Below are positions 1 to 6,400 of a stretch of DNA of 6,450 bases, in pieces. A program made the position numbers and the translations under genes. Positions within the stretch are counted from its first letter, which is position 1. Each line of letters opens with the position of its first letter. Source of the stretch: Candidatus Kapaibacterium sp. (lineage in GTDB: Bacteria > Bacteroidota > Ignavibacteria > Kapaibacteriales > UBA2268); NCBI GenBank assembly GCA_938038165.1, contig CALHRB010000217.1:1-6450 (forward strand), in the 5' to 3' direction. The notes under the pieces were generated by a model. It saw nothing but the letters and a program-made list of their open reading frames with translations. It ran no database searches and was not told the origin of the DNA.

Positions 1-236
1 ACCTCTTGGCACAATGTCCAGTCAATATCTTGCCAAATGGCGTAAGCTCATTTGCCGGTATTCAAACTTTAATCGTTCCTAAAAAACTTACCAAAGATAC
101 CGTTTCTGAAATGCAATCAAAACTTCTCCAAAAAATAGAAGAATTAACGCTTTATGTCATAGAATTAAATAGAGAAAATGAAAGCTTAAATAAAAGACTT
201 AAAAAATTAGAAAACAAAAAGGGGTTAAAAAAATGA
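1..236 (+). CDS. C-terminal fragment of a coiled-coil-ended protein (5' end outside window)
   Basis: Only the last ~77 codons are present; the reading frame is open to the left edge (first full codon at position 3) and ends at TGA 234-236. Roughly the last 40 residues (VSEMQSKLLQKIEELTLYVI onward) form a Leu/Ile/Glu/Lys-rich coiled coil ending in a lysine-rich tail. From memory, the phrase QxKLLQKIEELTLYVIEL is very common at the C-termini of Bacteroidota tail-fibre-like or endosialidase-chaperone-like surface proteins, where it makes a trimeric stalk. The usual preceding motif (HLPGIPSA-like) is not visible here, so the assignment stays general. A TTG at 6 could in principle start a 76-residue protein, but nothing resembling an SD precedes it and the window edge is 5 bases away, so I treat this as a partial gene. 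The stop codon overlaps the start of the next gene (ATGA), implying a shared transcript and translational coupling. Confidence 0.75.
   Translation, partial: LLAQCPVNILPNGVSSFAGIQTLIVPKKLTKDTVSEMQSKLLQKIEELTLYVIELNRENESLNKRLKKLENKKGLKK
217..224 (+). promoter_or_regulatory. Ribosome binding site of the large T9SS cargo gene
   Basis: AAAAGGGG lies 8 bases before the ATG at 233. It sits inside the 3' end of the upstream coding region, so ribosomes finishing that gene stop right at this start. It is a G-rich, non-canonical SD, weaker than the AAGGAGG sites of the minus-strand genes. Confidence 0.5.
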
Positions 237-3200
237 AAATCAATATATTTTTTGTTTTTTTTCTATTTTTATCTTATATTAATACATTAAACTTATTCTG
301 CCAGGAACAAATCAAAATTCTCACACCATTGGGAAATCAGCCAAATGATAAAACTTACCCCGTAAAGACCTCAAATTGGGATGAATCAAAGGTAGAAAGC
401 TGCAGGCAGGCATGGCTTAATGAAGGGGGAGTGTTTTTAAGGGATAACAATGAACAAGAGATAAAATTTCTTGAAAGAAATAATTTTCTTAGTGAGCTTC
501 GGGGAAAATGTTTATTAGTTGATGGCAACAATGTATGGCTTGGCACTGAAGACGGGATATATAAGTCAACCGATAAAGCCGCTTCATGGCTCACTTGGGA
601 CAATGACGGGATGAAAAATCTTGATAACAAGATAATTTATGATTTAGCTATGAGAAATAATGTATTATTTGCTTGTACTAATTATGGATTATTTGCTTCA
701 GATGACGGTGGTGAAAACTGGGGGTCTTTACGGACTTCTTCAACAACTTGTGTTAAATTTGAAGGAACAAATACCATATATGCTGGCGGCGAAGCCGGAT
801 TATATAAATCCACCGATGGTGGCAGTCAATGGAGTCTGAAGCTGAGTCAGCCGATTAATTGCTTGCATTTATCATCTTCTCTTTTGTTTGCCGGTGGTGG
901 AAGTAGTTACAATTATAGAGGGTTATGGAAATCCACAAATGGCGGAGACAATTGGGAGCAAAAATACTTTAATGATTTTGTTACTGATATTTTCATTGAT
1001 GGTTCCAATATATATATAGGAACTGAAAAACAAGGTATTCTTAAGTCAACAAATGGCGGTGTTCAATTTACAAACTATAACAACGGCTTGCCAAAGCTCA
1101 ATTCATCGGATTATTACAGAATAAATTCAATCCAAAAATATGAAAATATTCTTTATGCTGCCACTGATTGTGAATTATATTTCTATGATATATCAGGTAA
1201 TACATGGAGAGTATGTTCAGTTTACGACCATATATGGGCTAGAGAGTATGAATACCTTACAAAAAAAATTTATATTGATGAACAAAATAATCTTTGGATT
1301 GTTTGCTCAAAAAGGTTTAGTCCAAAATATCCATCAGCAACATTGGTTACCGATTATGATTATCCAATGAACCCTGAAAATTTTAATGCATTCAATTGTC
1401 ATACATTTGCCTGGCATTTTACAGAAGGCGGGATAACCGGAATAGCATTGGATGCACCAAAAAGGCAGAAATATATTCCACAGGATAATGCAAATGAATG
1501 GGAAAGAAATAATTGGGATTACATCGAAGCAGACTCTTGGCAGGACCCGGATTGGGAAAAAGTTAAGTATCAGGGCGACCATTCAGGGATCAGATCGCCA
1601 AAAATGACAACTTTACCCAACAAGGAAGATGACTTGTTAATAATATCAAAATGGTCTGTTAATGGTCCTTTGGTTGAGCATAGATTGAACGACCATCCTT
1701 GGAAAGGAGGCACGGCAAAATATTATAAGAGCAAGAAAGTAGTAAAAGGTCAGATAAATAACGATAGACGTATAGGAAGGGAGTTAACAACTTTAGATAG
1801 TTACGATTCAATTACAACAGTTATACCTGAGGGAGCAAATGTAAACTTTTATGTAGCTCCAATGAAAAACGCTAAAATAGATTTCAAACCTGGTTTTCAT
1901 GCCGAAAAGGGTTCAACGCTTCATGCTTTTGTCAAGGACTATTATTTTGAAGATAATAACAAAAAAGATTGCAAAATACCATGGGAAGAAGAGCCAACAA
2001 TGCTGTATTCTCAGAAAGATTCTGCCAGTGAGGTTGAAACAAAAGGTCTTTTTTCATTAGCCAGCTCATCGGGTGATAGTAATTTTATTAATAATTTGAA
2101 AAATAAAAGTATTGAAAAAGTAAACTCAAGTGCTGTAAGGGCTTCCCGGATTGATACACAACCTTGTTATAAATTTTTTGACCCTTTCACATTCTCAGGC
2201 AAGGGCAGTGGAACAAAGGATGACCCTTACCAGATTTCTGACATTGAGCATTTTAAAGAATACTTCAACGATAGGGAAGGGGACCATTACTGGATACTAA
2301 TGAATGATCTTGACGGAAGCGTCACTCGATATTGGGGTTTTAAAGGACCTGATGGTATTTCTTACATGGGCTTCGATGGGCTAAGTGGTTTCCGGCAGCA
2401 AAGGCAATTGGATGGGCAGGGATTCAAAATAACTAACCTATATAAACTTGGAACCAATTTCGCTGGGGGATTTAATTGTTTTACATTAAAAAGAATTGGC
2501 TTTGAGAATCTAGATATAAGAAATAGTCAATCTGCAAATATCAAACTAATGGAACAAGAAGAAAATCGGGCCATAGATTTTGTAATGGAAGAATGCTATT
2601 TTACGGGAACATTGACGGCTCCAACGACAGATGTTGAAGACCGGGGTATTTATGCATTAGGTCAATTTTTCTATAATACAAAAATCAGAAATTGTTATGT
2701 TGATTTGCATATTATCACGGATTCATTAATTAGACCCACAGTTGATATTCCAGATGATACTTTAAACAGGGATGTTGTTGTTGAGAATGTTTATTCAAAA
2801 GTAACAACTAATGCTAATAAAAGGATTTACTCTCCTTTTGGTTATGCCGGTAATATTATTTCCTGCTTCTGGGATAATGATATAATCAAAATAACAGAGC
2901 CATTAGGCAAAGGTATTGGCTTGCCAACATCGGAGATGAAAAAGCGTGAGCCATTCGAAAAAGCAGGCTGGGACTTCGAAAATGTCTGGTATATAGATGA
3001 AGGGATGGATTACCCCAGGCTTAGGGTATTTAAGAAGGAGCTTTCGGCAGAAAAAGTAAATCAGATCAATGAGTACAGCTTGACCGTCACGCAAAATCCC
3101 CAATTGAGCAGTTACAAAGTTAACTATGAATTGCCTGTTGCCGGTTCGATAGAGTTGGAGCTATACAGTGCCATCGGCACAAAAGTTCAGGTGTTGGTCA

Positions 3201-3331
3201 GCGAAAGCAATGTTCAGCCAGGAAGTCATTCAATCAATCTTGAGGGTTCGGGATTGAATTCCGGGCTTTATTTTGTGGTGATGAAAGCAAACAGAGCATT
3301 GCTTAGTCAAAAAATCATAATAATAAACTAA
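233..3331 (+). CDS. Large mosaic secreted protein: Asp-box propeller, Cys/His domain, GLUG-like region, T9SS type A sorting domain
   Basis: 1032 residues; specific function not recognised. Residues 1-24 are a Phe/Leu-rich Sec signal peptide. Residues ~86-365 look like a beta-propeller with five Asp-box (BNR) repeats: STDKAASW 112, SDDGGENW 156, STDGGSQW 193, STNGGDNW 234 and a degenerate STNGGVQF 272, spaced 37-44 residues. Residues ~385-490 carry FNCHTFAWH (C389, H390), GDHS (H450) and ISKW...GPLVEH (H483), a pattern I recall from Bacteroidota secreted proteins and which resembles Cys/His hydrolase folds. Residues ~522-568 hold a short beta module with FKPGFHAEKGSTLHA. A Ser/Lys-rich linker follows (~576-645). 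Residues ~652-932 look like a GLUG-type beta-helix (GSGTKDDPYQIS, LDGQGFKITNLY, CFWDN, WDFENVWYIDEGMDYPRL). Residues ~948-1032 are a type A sorting domain ending GLNSGLYFVVMKANR...IIIIN, so the protein should cross the outer membrane via T9SS and be anchored or released. The ATG at 233 has a G-rich SD and a good signal peptide directly after it. A role in adhesion or extracellular hydrolysis is inference. Confidence 0.85.
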   Translation: MKINIFFVFFLFLSYINTLNLFCQEQIKILTPLGNQPNDKTYPVKTSNWDESKVESCRQAWLNEGGVFLRDNNEQEIKFLERNNFLSELRGKCLLVDGNNVWLGTEDGIYKSTDKAASWLTWDNDGMKNLDNKIIYDLAMRNNVLFACTNYGLFASDDGGENWGSLRTSSTTCVKFEGTNTIYAGGEAGLYKSTDGGSQWSLKLSQPINCLHLSSSLLFAGGGSSYNYRGLWKSTNGGDNWEQKYFNDFVTDIFIDGSNIYIGTEKQGILKSTNGGVQFTNYNNGLPKLNSSDYYRINSIQKYENILYAATDCELYFYDISGNTWRVCSVYDHIWAREYEYLTKKIYIDEQNNLWIVCSKRFSPKYPSATLVTDYDYPMNPENFNAFNCHTFAWHFTEGGITGIALDAPKRQKYIPQDNANEWERNNWDYIEADSWQDPDWEKVKYQGDHSGIRSPKMTTLPNKEDDLLIISKWSVNGPLVEHRLNDHPWKGGTAKYYKSKKVVKGQINNDRRIGRELTTLDSYDSITTVIPEGANVNFYVAPMKNAKIDFKPGFHAEKGSTLHAFVKDYYFEDNNKKDCKIPWEEEPTMLYSQKDSASEVETKGLFSLASSSGDSNFINNLKNKSIEKVNSSAVRASRIDTQPCYKFFDPFTFSGKGSGTKDDPYQISDIEHFKEYFNDREGDHYWILMNDLDGSVTRYWGFKGPDGISYMGFDGLSGFRQQRQLDGQGFKITNLYKLGTNFAGGFNCFTLKRIGFENLDIRNSQSANIKLMEQEENRAIDFVMEECYFTGTLTAPTTDVEDRGIYALGQFFYNTKIRNCYVDLHIITDSLIRPTVDIPDDTLNRDVVVENVYSKVTTNANKRIYSPFGYAGNIISCFWDNDIIKITEPLGKGIGLPTSEMKKREPFEKAGWDFENVWYIDEGMDYPRLRVFKKELSAEKVNQINEYSLTVTQNPQLSSYKVNYELPVAGSIELELYSAIGTKVQVLVSESNVQPGSHSINLEGSGLNSGLYFVVMKANRALLSQKIIIIN

Positions 3332-3346
3332 TTTTTCGATTTTTTT

Positions 3347-3355
3347 AAAAGGTGA
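3347..3355 (+). promoter_or_regulatory. Ribosome binding site of second T9SS cargo gene
   Basis: AAAAGGTGA ends 4 bases before the ATG at 3360. The 28-base gap after the previous stop holds only a T-rich stretch and this site, with no hairpin and no recognisable promoter, so the gene is most likely read from the same transcript as its upstream neighbour. Confidence 0.6.
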
Positions 3356-3359
3356 TACA

Positions 3360-4658
3360 ATGAAAACAAACTTATTCTTTTTTCTCTTCTGCCTGATTAT
3401 TTATTCACAGGCAATATCGCAGTCAATCAAAATAACAAATGTCTCCGAAAAAGACCTTTGCATTGGTTATAGTTACACCGTTGATTATGAAGTTCAGGGT
3501 ACTTTCAATGCAGATAATGTTTTTGTTGCACAATTATCTTATGACCAGTTCCAAACATTTAAAATAGTTGGTAGTACAAAATCAACTAGTTCCGGTAGAA
3601 TTAATATTACAATACCCAACAATGATGGAAAAAATATAACAGGCAAGCATAGGCTAAGGGTTATAAGCTCAAATCCATACATTATTGGAAGCGATAACGG
3701 CGAGGATCTAATGGTATTGTTGCCCCCACCCAAAACTTTCTCCCTTGAAGAAAGGGCACCATTATGGGTTGTAAAGAAGAAATTAAGATTCAGATTGAGT
3801 AGCAATACAGAGCCATACTTCAAGGACGCACTGTGGAATTTCGGCGAAGGTGCCAGTATAGAAACATATCAGGGACTAAAAACTCCAATCATAGAGTATT
3901 ATACAACAGGTGAAAAAACTATAAAATGCTCTCTAAAATTACCAATTAGTTGTGCAAACGAAGCTGAGTTGGAATATAAAATCAAAGTCTATGATTGCAG
4001 CATAACTATAGAATCAGATGCGTATATTGATTCAACAACAAAAACCATAGAATACAGTAAGGAATTAAAAGACAAATACAGTCAGGTTTGGATATTACCA
4101 GGGGCATCTTTAACTATAAAGGGAACTGTTTACAATACAACTTTCTTAGTTGAGACAGGAGGACAATTAACTTTATCTAATAGTGGAAGGAATTGCTTGT
4201 TTTACCTGAAACCCGGAGCCAGTATGAGTGCCAGCTCTGCACCAATCCAAAGTCTTTTCTTATTGACACCCGGTTCGAGCTACTTTGGAATGCCCGACTC
4301 AAATTACAGCACATACGGGGAATGTAGCCAGTTGAATGTTAATTACCAGTCAGCTCCAATCGAAGGAATTAGAATAATGGAGAAATTAGGATATTTGAAC
4401 ATTGCAGACAATCTTTCTGAGAACACAAATTTTCAGATCTTTCCCAATCCGGCAGAGGATTATATTGAAATTACATATATAAACACACAGAATAATTTAC
4501 CCCAACAGGAAATCAAGATATATAATACTCTCGGCGAGTGTGTGACTATAGAGACGTTGAATGCAGCTTCTTTACAGAAGATTGACATTTCAGGATTATT
4601 AAAGGGAGTCTATTTTGTTAAGTTAGGAGAAAAATTTGCAAGGTTTTTGAAGATATAA
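3360..4658 (+). CDS. Secreted T9SS cargo with Ig-like, PKD-like and beta-solenoid-like parts
   Basis: 432 residues; function not recognised beyond secretion class. Residues 1-20 are a signal peptide (MKTNLFFFLFCLIIYSQAIS, probable cut before Q21). Residues ~22-120 match a beta-sandwich common in Bacteroidota secreted proteins: LCIGYSYTVDYEVQGTFNADN, then FVAQLS, INITIPNNDG, and HRLRVISSNPYIIGSDNGEDL. Residues ~125-212 look PKD-like, with ALWNFGEGA and IIEYYTTGEKTIKCSLKL resembling the WDFGDG / Y..pG.ytVtL signature. Residues ~215-325 are short beta repeats with turns at LPGASLTIKG, ETGGQLTLSN, LKPGASMSAS and LTPGSSYFG, suggesting a small beta-solenoid. Residues ~355-432 are a type A T9SS sorting domain: FQIFPNPAEDYIEI, IKIYNTLGE, IDISGLLKGVYFVKLGE, ending ARFLKI. 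It follows the larger T9SS cargo by 28 bases, so co-expression and perhaps a shared surface structure are likely. No catalytic motif is visible; a structural or adhesive role is inference. Confidence 0.85.
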   Translation: MKTNLFFFLFCLIIYSQAISQSIKITNVSEKDLCIGYSYTVDYEVQGTFNADNVFVAQLSYDQFQTFKIVGSTKSTSSGRINITIPNNDGKNITGKHRLRVISSNPYIIGSDNGEDLMVLLPPPKTFSLEERAPLWVVKKKLRFRLSSNTEPYFKDALWNFGEGASIETYQGLKTPIIEYYTTGEKTIKCSLKLPISCANEAELEYKIKVYDCSITIESDAYIDSTTKTIEYSKELKDKYSQVWILPGASLTIKGTVYNTTFLVETGGQLTLSNSGRNCLFYLKPGASMSASSAPIQSLFLLTPGSSYFGMPDSNYSTYGECSQLNVNYQSAPIEGIRIMEKLGYLNIADNLSENTNFQIFPNPAEDYIEITYINTQNNLPQQEIKIYNTLGECVTIETLNAASLQKIDISGLLKGVYFVKLGEKFARFLKI

Positions 4659-4672
4659 ACAGTTAAAAAAGA

Positions 4673-4703
4673 ATGTGCCACACTATTATAAAGTGTGGCA
4701 CAT
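4673..4703 (-). terminator. Rho-independent terminator between convergent units, oriented for the minus-strand operon
   Basis: A perfect 12-bp stem (ATGTGCCACACT at 4673-4684 pairing with AGTGTGGCACAT at 4692-4703) encloses a 7-base AT loop. Read on the minus strand, the stem is followed within 2 bases by a run of six T (the A-run at 4665-4670 on the plus strand), the canonical intrinsic terminator. It lies 71 bases beyond the peroxiredoxin stop. On the plus strand the stem, 14 bases after the T9SS gene stop, is followed only by CTGATCTTTCAT, so termination in that direction is possible but weaker. Confidence 0.85.
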
Positions 4704-4774
4704 CTGATCTTTCATAATAATTCAGTTAAAAGTCCTGATTATAAACTTGAAACACTCATCAGAAAAAAATGTTA

Positions 4775-5434
4775 TCACTCGCTTTTATCATTTAAATCTT
4801 TATAACAGAACCACCAATCATAGTTTTTATACCTGCTCTTCTTGTACTGAGCTGCTTTGATATCTGATGCTGGTGGAACTATTACATTATCCCCGATTAA
4901 CTCATTATTAGGCCAATTTGCAGGCATTGCGGCATGGTTATTGTCAGCTATCTGTATCGCCTTGACCATTCTCAATAATTCATCAAAGTTACGTCCAAGT
5001 TCCTGTGGATAATAAAGAATTGCCCTTACTTTACCTGCCGGATCAACTAAAAAGACTGCTCTGACTGTATTAGTGCCTTTTCCGGGATGAATAAAGCCTA
5101 ATCTTTTTGCAAGATCCCCATTATCAGCTATGATTGGAAATTGGATCTCGGTATTTAAATTATCTTTAATCCATTCGACCCATTTAATATGTGAAAAGAC
5201 CTGATCAATAGACAAGCCTATTAATTCAGTATTCAATTTCTTGAATTCATCGTATCTTTGCTGGAAAGCATAGAATTCAGTTGTGCAAACCGGAGTGAAA
5301 TCAGCCGGATGACTGAAAAGAATAAACCATTTTCCTTGAAAATCCTTAGGGATGACCATTTTTCCAAGTGTTGTTTGAACCTCAACTTCAGGGAACATAT
5401 CCCCGATGAGTGGCATTGAACCGTATTGTTCCAT
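4775..5434 (-). CDS. Peroxiredoxin of the Prx6 (AhpC/TSA) type
   Basis: 219 residues, the usual size for archaeal/bacterial Prx6-type thiol peroxidases. It reduces hydrogen peroxide and organic hydroperoxides in the cytoplasm. The active-site signature PADFTPVCTTE gives P43, T47 and peroxidatic C50; the conserved arginine of the site is R125 (TVRAVFLVDP). The C-terminal extension typical of the subgroup is present: GRNFDELLRMVKAIQ, then NWPNNELIGDNVIVPP, then YDWWFCYK with C210. C210 corresponds to the C-terminal cysteine region that helps resolve the sulfenic acid in the Aeropyrum-type enzyme, so a disulfide mechanism rather than strict 1-Cys chemistry is plausible (inference). The start is fixed by AAAAGGAGG ending 7 bases upstream. 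It is the last gene of a three-gene operon, 37 bases after dps and followed by the hairpin at 4673-4703. Regulation by the PerR-like protein two genes upstream is expected. Confidence 0.95.
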   Translation of the reverse strand: MEQYGSMPLIGDMFPEVEVQTTLGKMVIPKDFQGKWFILFSHPADFTPVCTTEFYAFQQRYDEFKKLNTELIGLSIDQVFSHIKWVEWIKDNLNTEIQFPIIADNGDLAKRLGFIHPGKGTNTVRAVFLVDPAGKVRAILYYPQELGRNFDELLRMVKAIQIADNNHAAMPANWPNNELIGDNVIVPPASDIKAAQYKKSRYKNYDWWFCYKDLNDKSE

Positions 5435-5441
5435 ATTAATT

Positions 5442-5450
5442 CCTCCTTTT
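5442..5450 (-). promoter_or_regulatory. Strong ribosome binding site of the peroxiredoxin gene
   Basis: The minus strand reads AAAAGGAGG, ending 7 bases before the ATG at 5434. This is near-perfect complementarity to the 16S anti-SD and near-optimal spacing, consistent with high translation of the peroxiredoxin. Confidence 0.85.
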
Positions 5451-5471
5451 TAAATTATTGGTTTAAAAAAA

Positions 5472-5945
5472 TTAGTTGTTTAAATAAGCAGAAAACATCC
5501 AAACAAGTTTTTCTTGCTCTCTGATGTAATCGGACATAAGTGCATTTGTGCCCTCGTCACCAACTTCGGCTGATAATTCAAGTATTTCGCGTTGATGTAT
5601 CAACAATGTTTTAAAACTGTCTAAAATTGACTCCACACAAGCCTTACCATCAAAAACATTCACAGCGGATTGAATTTGTGAATTATTTAAATAATCCGTG
5701 AAACTGTGAAATGGGGTGTAGCTGAGTGTTAAAAGCCTTTCGGCTATTTCGTCAATCTTAAGTTGAATATTGTTATACAGCTCTTCGAATTTCAAGTGCA
5801 ATTCAAAGAACTTATCACCTTTGATATTCCAATGAAAACCTCTTAAGTTTTGATAAAATACCTGATAGTTAGCGAGCAAGATGTTAAGTTTTTCGGCTAA
5901 TTTTTTTGATTTTTTGACGTCGAGACCAATTCTGTCTGTTGGCAT
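5472..5945 (-). CDS. dps: Dps-family ferroxidase / DNA-protection protein
   Basis: 157 residues from the chosen start MPTDRIGLD. Dps forms a 12-subunit cage that oxidises Fe(II) with hydrogen peroxide, stores the iron and shields DNA from Fenton chemistry. The inter-subunit ferroxidase ligands are all visible with family spacing: H38 (in RGFHWNIKG), H50 (FFELHLKFEELY), D65 and E69 (KIDEIAERL); W39 is also conserved. The C-terminal helix DEGTNALMSDYIREQEKLVWMFSAYL is typical of Bacteroidota Dps. The frame is open 13 codons further to an ATG at 5984, but AAGGAGG sits 5 bases before the ATG at 5945, the usual Dps N-terminus begins there, and the longer form would overlap the upstream gene by 17 bases. 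The N-terminal segment is short but lysine-rich (K11, K12, K14, K15), which could give some DNA affinity (inference). It lies 22 bases after the perR-like gene and 37 before the peroxiredoxin, as the middle gene of the operon. Confidence 0.95.
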   Translation of the reverse strand: MPTDRIGLDVKKSKKLAEKLNILLANYQVFYQNLRGFHWNIKGDKFFELHLKFEELYNNIQLKIDEIAERLLTLSYTPFHSFTDYLNNSQIQSAVNVFDGKACVESILDSFKTLLIHQREILELSAEVGDEGTNALMSDYIREQEKLVWMFSAYLNN

Positions 5946-5950
5946 AGTTA

Positions 5951-5957
5951 CCTCCTT
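5951..5957 (-). promoter_or_regulatory. Ribosome binding site that decides the dps start
   Basis: The minus strand reads AAGGAGG, then TAACT, then the ATG at 5945. The alternative ATG at 5984 has no such site; the SD would lie inside its coding sequence. This supports the 157-residue form of Dps. Confidence 0.85.
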
Positions 5958-5967
5958 AAAAAAATGT

Positions 5968-6381
5968 TTATTTAAATTCTCCAATAAGTTGAAGATTAAT
6001 TTCTTTTATTTCAAAATTATCAATTTTTTTGTTTTTAAAATAGTTATCTATAATGCTTTTCAGATCATTGTCATAATAATCTTCCAGTTTGTTTTGTTCG
6101 GGATTATATAAATGAAAATGATTTGTAGTAATAGCGTCATACCTCACATAATCGCAATCTGTTTTTATTGCTCTTACAAGACCGACTTCTTTCAGTGACT
6201 CAAGAGTTTTGTAAACAGTAGCCAAAGAAATTGTCGGATACTGTTTTAAAATAGTTTTATAAAGCTCTTCAGCCGAAGGATGTGTTTTGGTTTTCATCAA
6301 AGCATCCAAAACAGCAACCCTTTGGTGAGTTGCCTTCAAACCAGATTTATTTAATTTCTCTATGATATCTTTTTTATTCAT
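5968..6381 (-). CDS. perR: PerR-like Fur-family regulator lacking the cysteine zinc site
   Basis: 137 residues; a Fur-family winged-helix repressor, probably peroxide-sensing. The N-terminal DNA-binding domain is clear: GLKATHQRVAVLDAL, HPSAEELY, and the recognition helix ISLATVYKTLESL. It aligns without gaps to B. subtilis PerR at a constant offset of -3 through the regulatory metal site: H37, D85, H91, H93 and D104 become H34, D82, H88, H90 and D101. Asp rather than Glu at the last position is the feature linked to peroxide sensing in PerR. The structural zinc cysteines are gone: C96 and C99 become N93 and Q96, there is no C-terminal CxxC pair, and the only cysteine is C76. The C-terminus (DYYDNDLKSIIDNYF...LQLIGEFK) is typical of a Bacteroidota Fur-family subgroup as I recall it. 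The ATG is the only plausible start, since an in-frame TAG lies six codons upstream with no ATG, GTG or TTG between, yet no SD is visible. First gene of an operon with dps and the peroxiredoxin, its likely targets; autoregulation is likely. A Fur-like or divergent iron/peroxide regulator is the main alternative. Confidence 0.85.
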   Translation of the reverse strand: MNKKDIIEKLNKSGLKATHQRVAVLDALMKTKTHPSAEELYKTILKQYPTISLATVYKTLESLKEVGLVRAIKTDCDYVRYDAITTNHFHLYNPEQNKLEDYYDNDLKSIIDNYFKNKKIDNFEIKEINLQLIGEFK

Positions 6382-6400
6382 AGTTTTAATTAATATTAAC

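Noticed and set aside
6..236. A complete 76-residue protein starting at TTG 6
   Set aside because: The frame is open to the window edge, no SD is visible, and the sequence reads like the C-terminal stalk of a longer protein.
1..236. Phage tail-fibre remnant or prophage edge
   Set aside because: The coiled-coil tail is common in non-phage Bacteroidota surface proteins and no other phage gene, integrase or attachment site is present.
299..301. Possible lipoprotein cysteine (C23) in the signal peptide of the large T9SS protein
   Set aside because: The residues before it (NLF) do not fit a lipobox, and the protein has a T9SS sorting domain; a signal peptidase I substrate is more likely.
355..630. 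Antisense open frame inside the large T9SS gene, with similar ones at 1334-1582 and 2903-3103 (minus) and 1140-1370 (plus)
   Set aside because: They lie wholly inside a well-supported coding region, show no recognisable domain and have no credible start context; they are shadow frames.
3539..3823. Antisense open frame inside the second T9SS gene
   Set aside because: Low-complexity translation opposite a clear coding region, with no domain or start signal.
5946..5984. Dps extended to an upstream ATG at 5984 (170 residues)
   Set aside because: The AAGGAGG site would lie within the coding sequence, the extra 13 residues (MENLNKHFFKEVT) encode that site, and the extension overlaps the regulator gene by 17 bases.
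5881..6111. Plus-strand open frame across the dps/perR junction
   Set aside because: Its Phe/Ile-rich translation is the expected antisense of Lys/Asn-rich coding sequence; it overlaps two confident genes.
6390..6399. Perfect palindrome TTAATATTAA upstream of the regulator
   Set aside because: Short and made only of A and T in very AT-rich DNA, so likely chance; the dyad at 6401-6432 is a better operator candidate.
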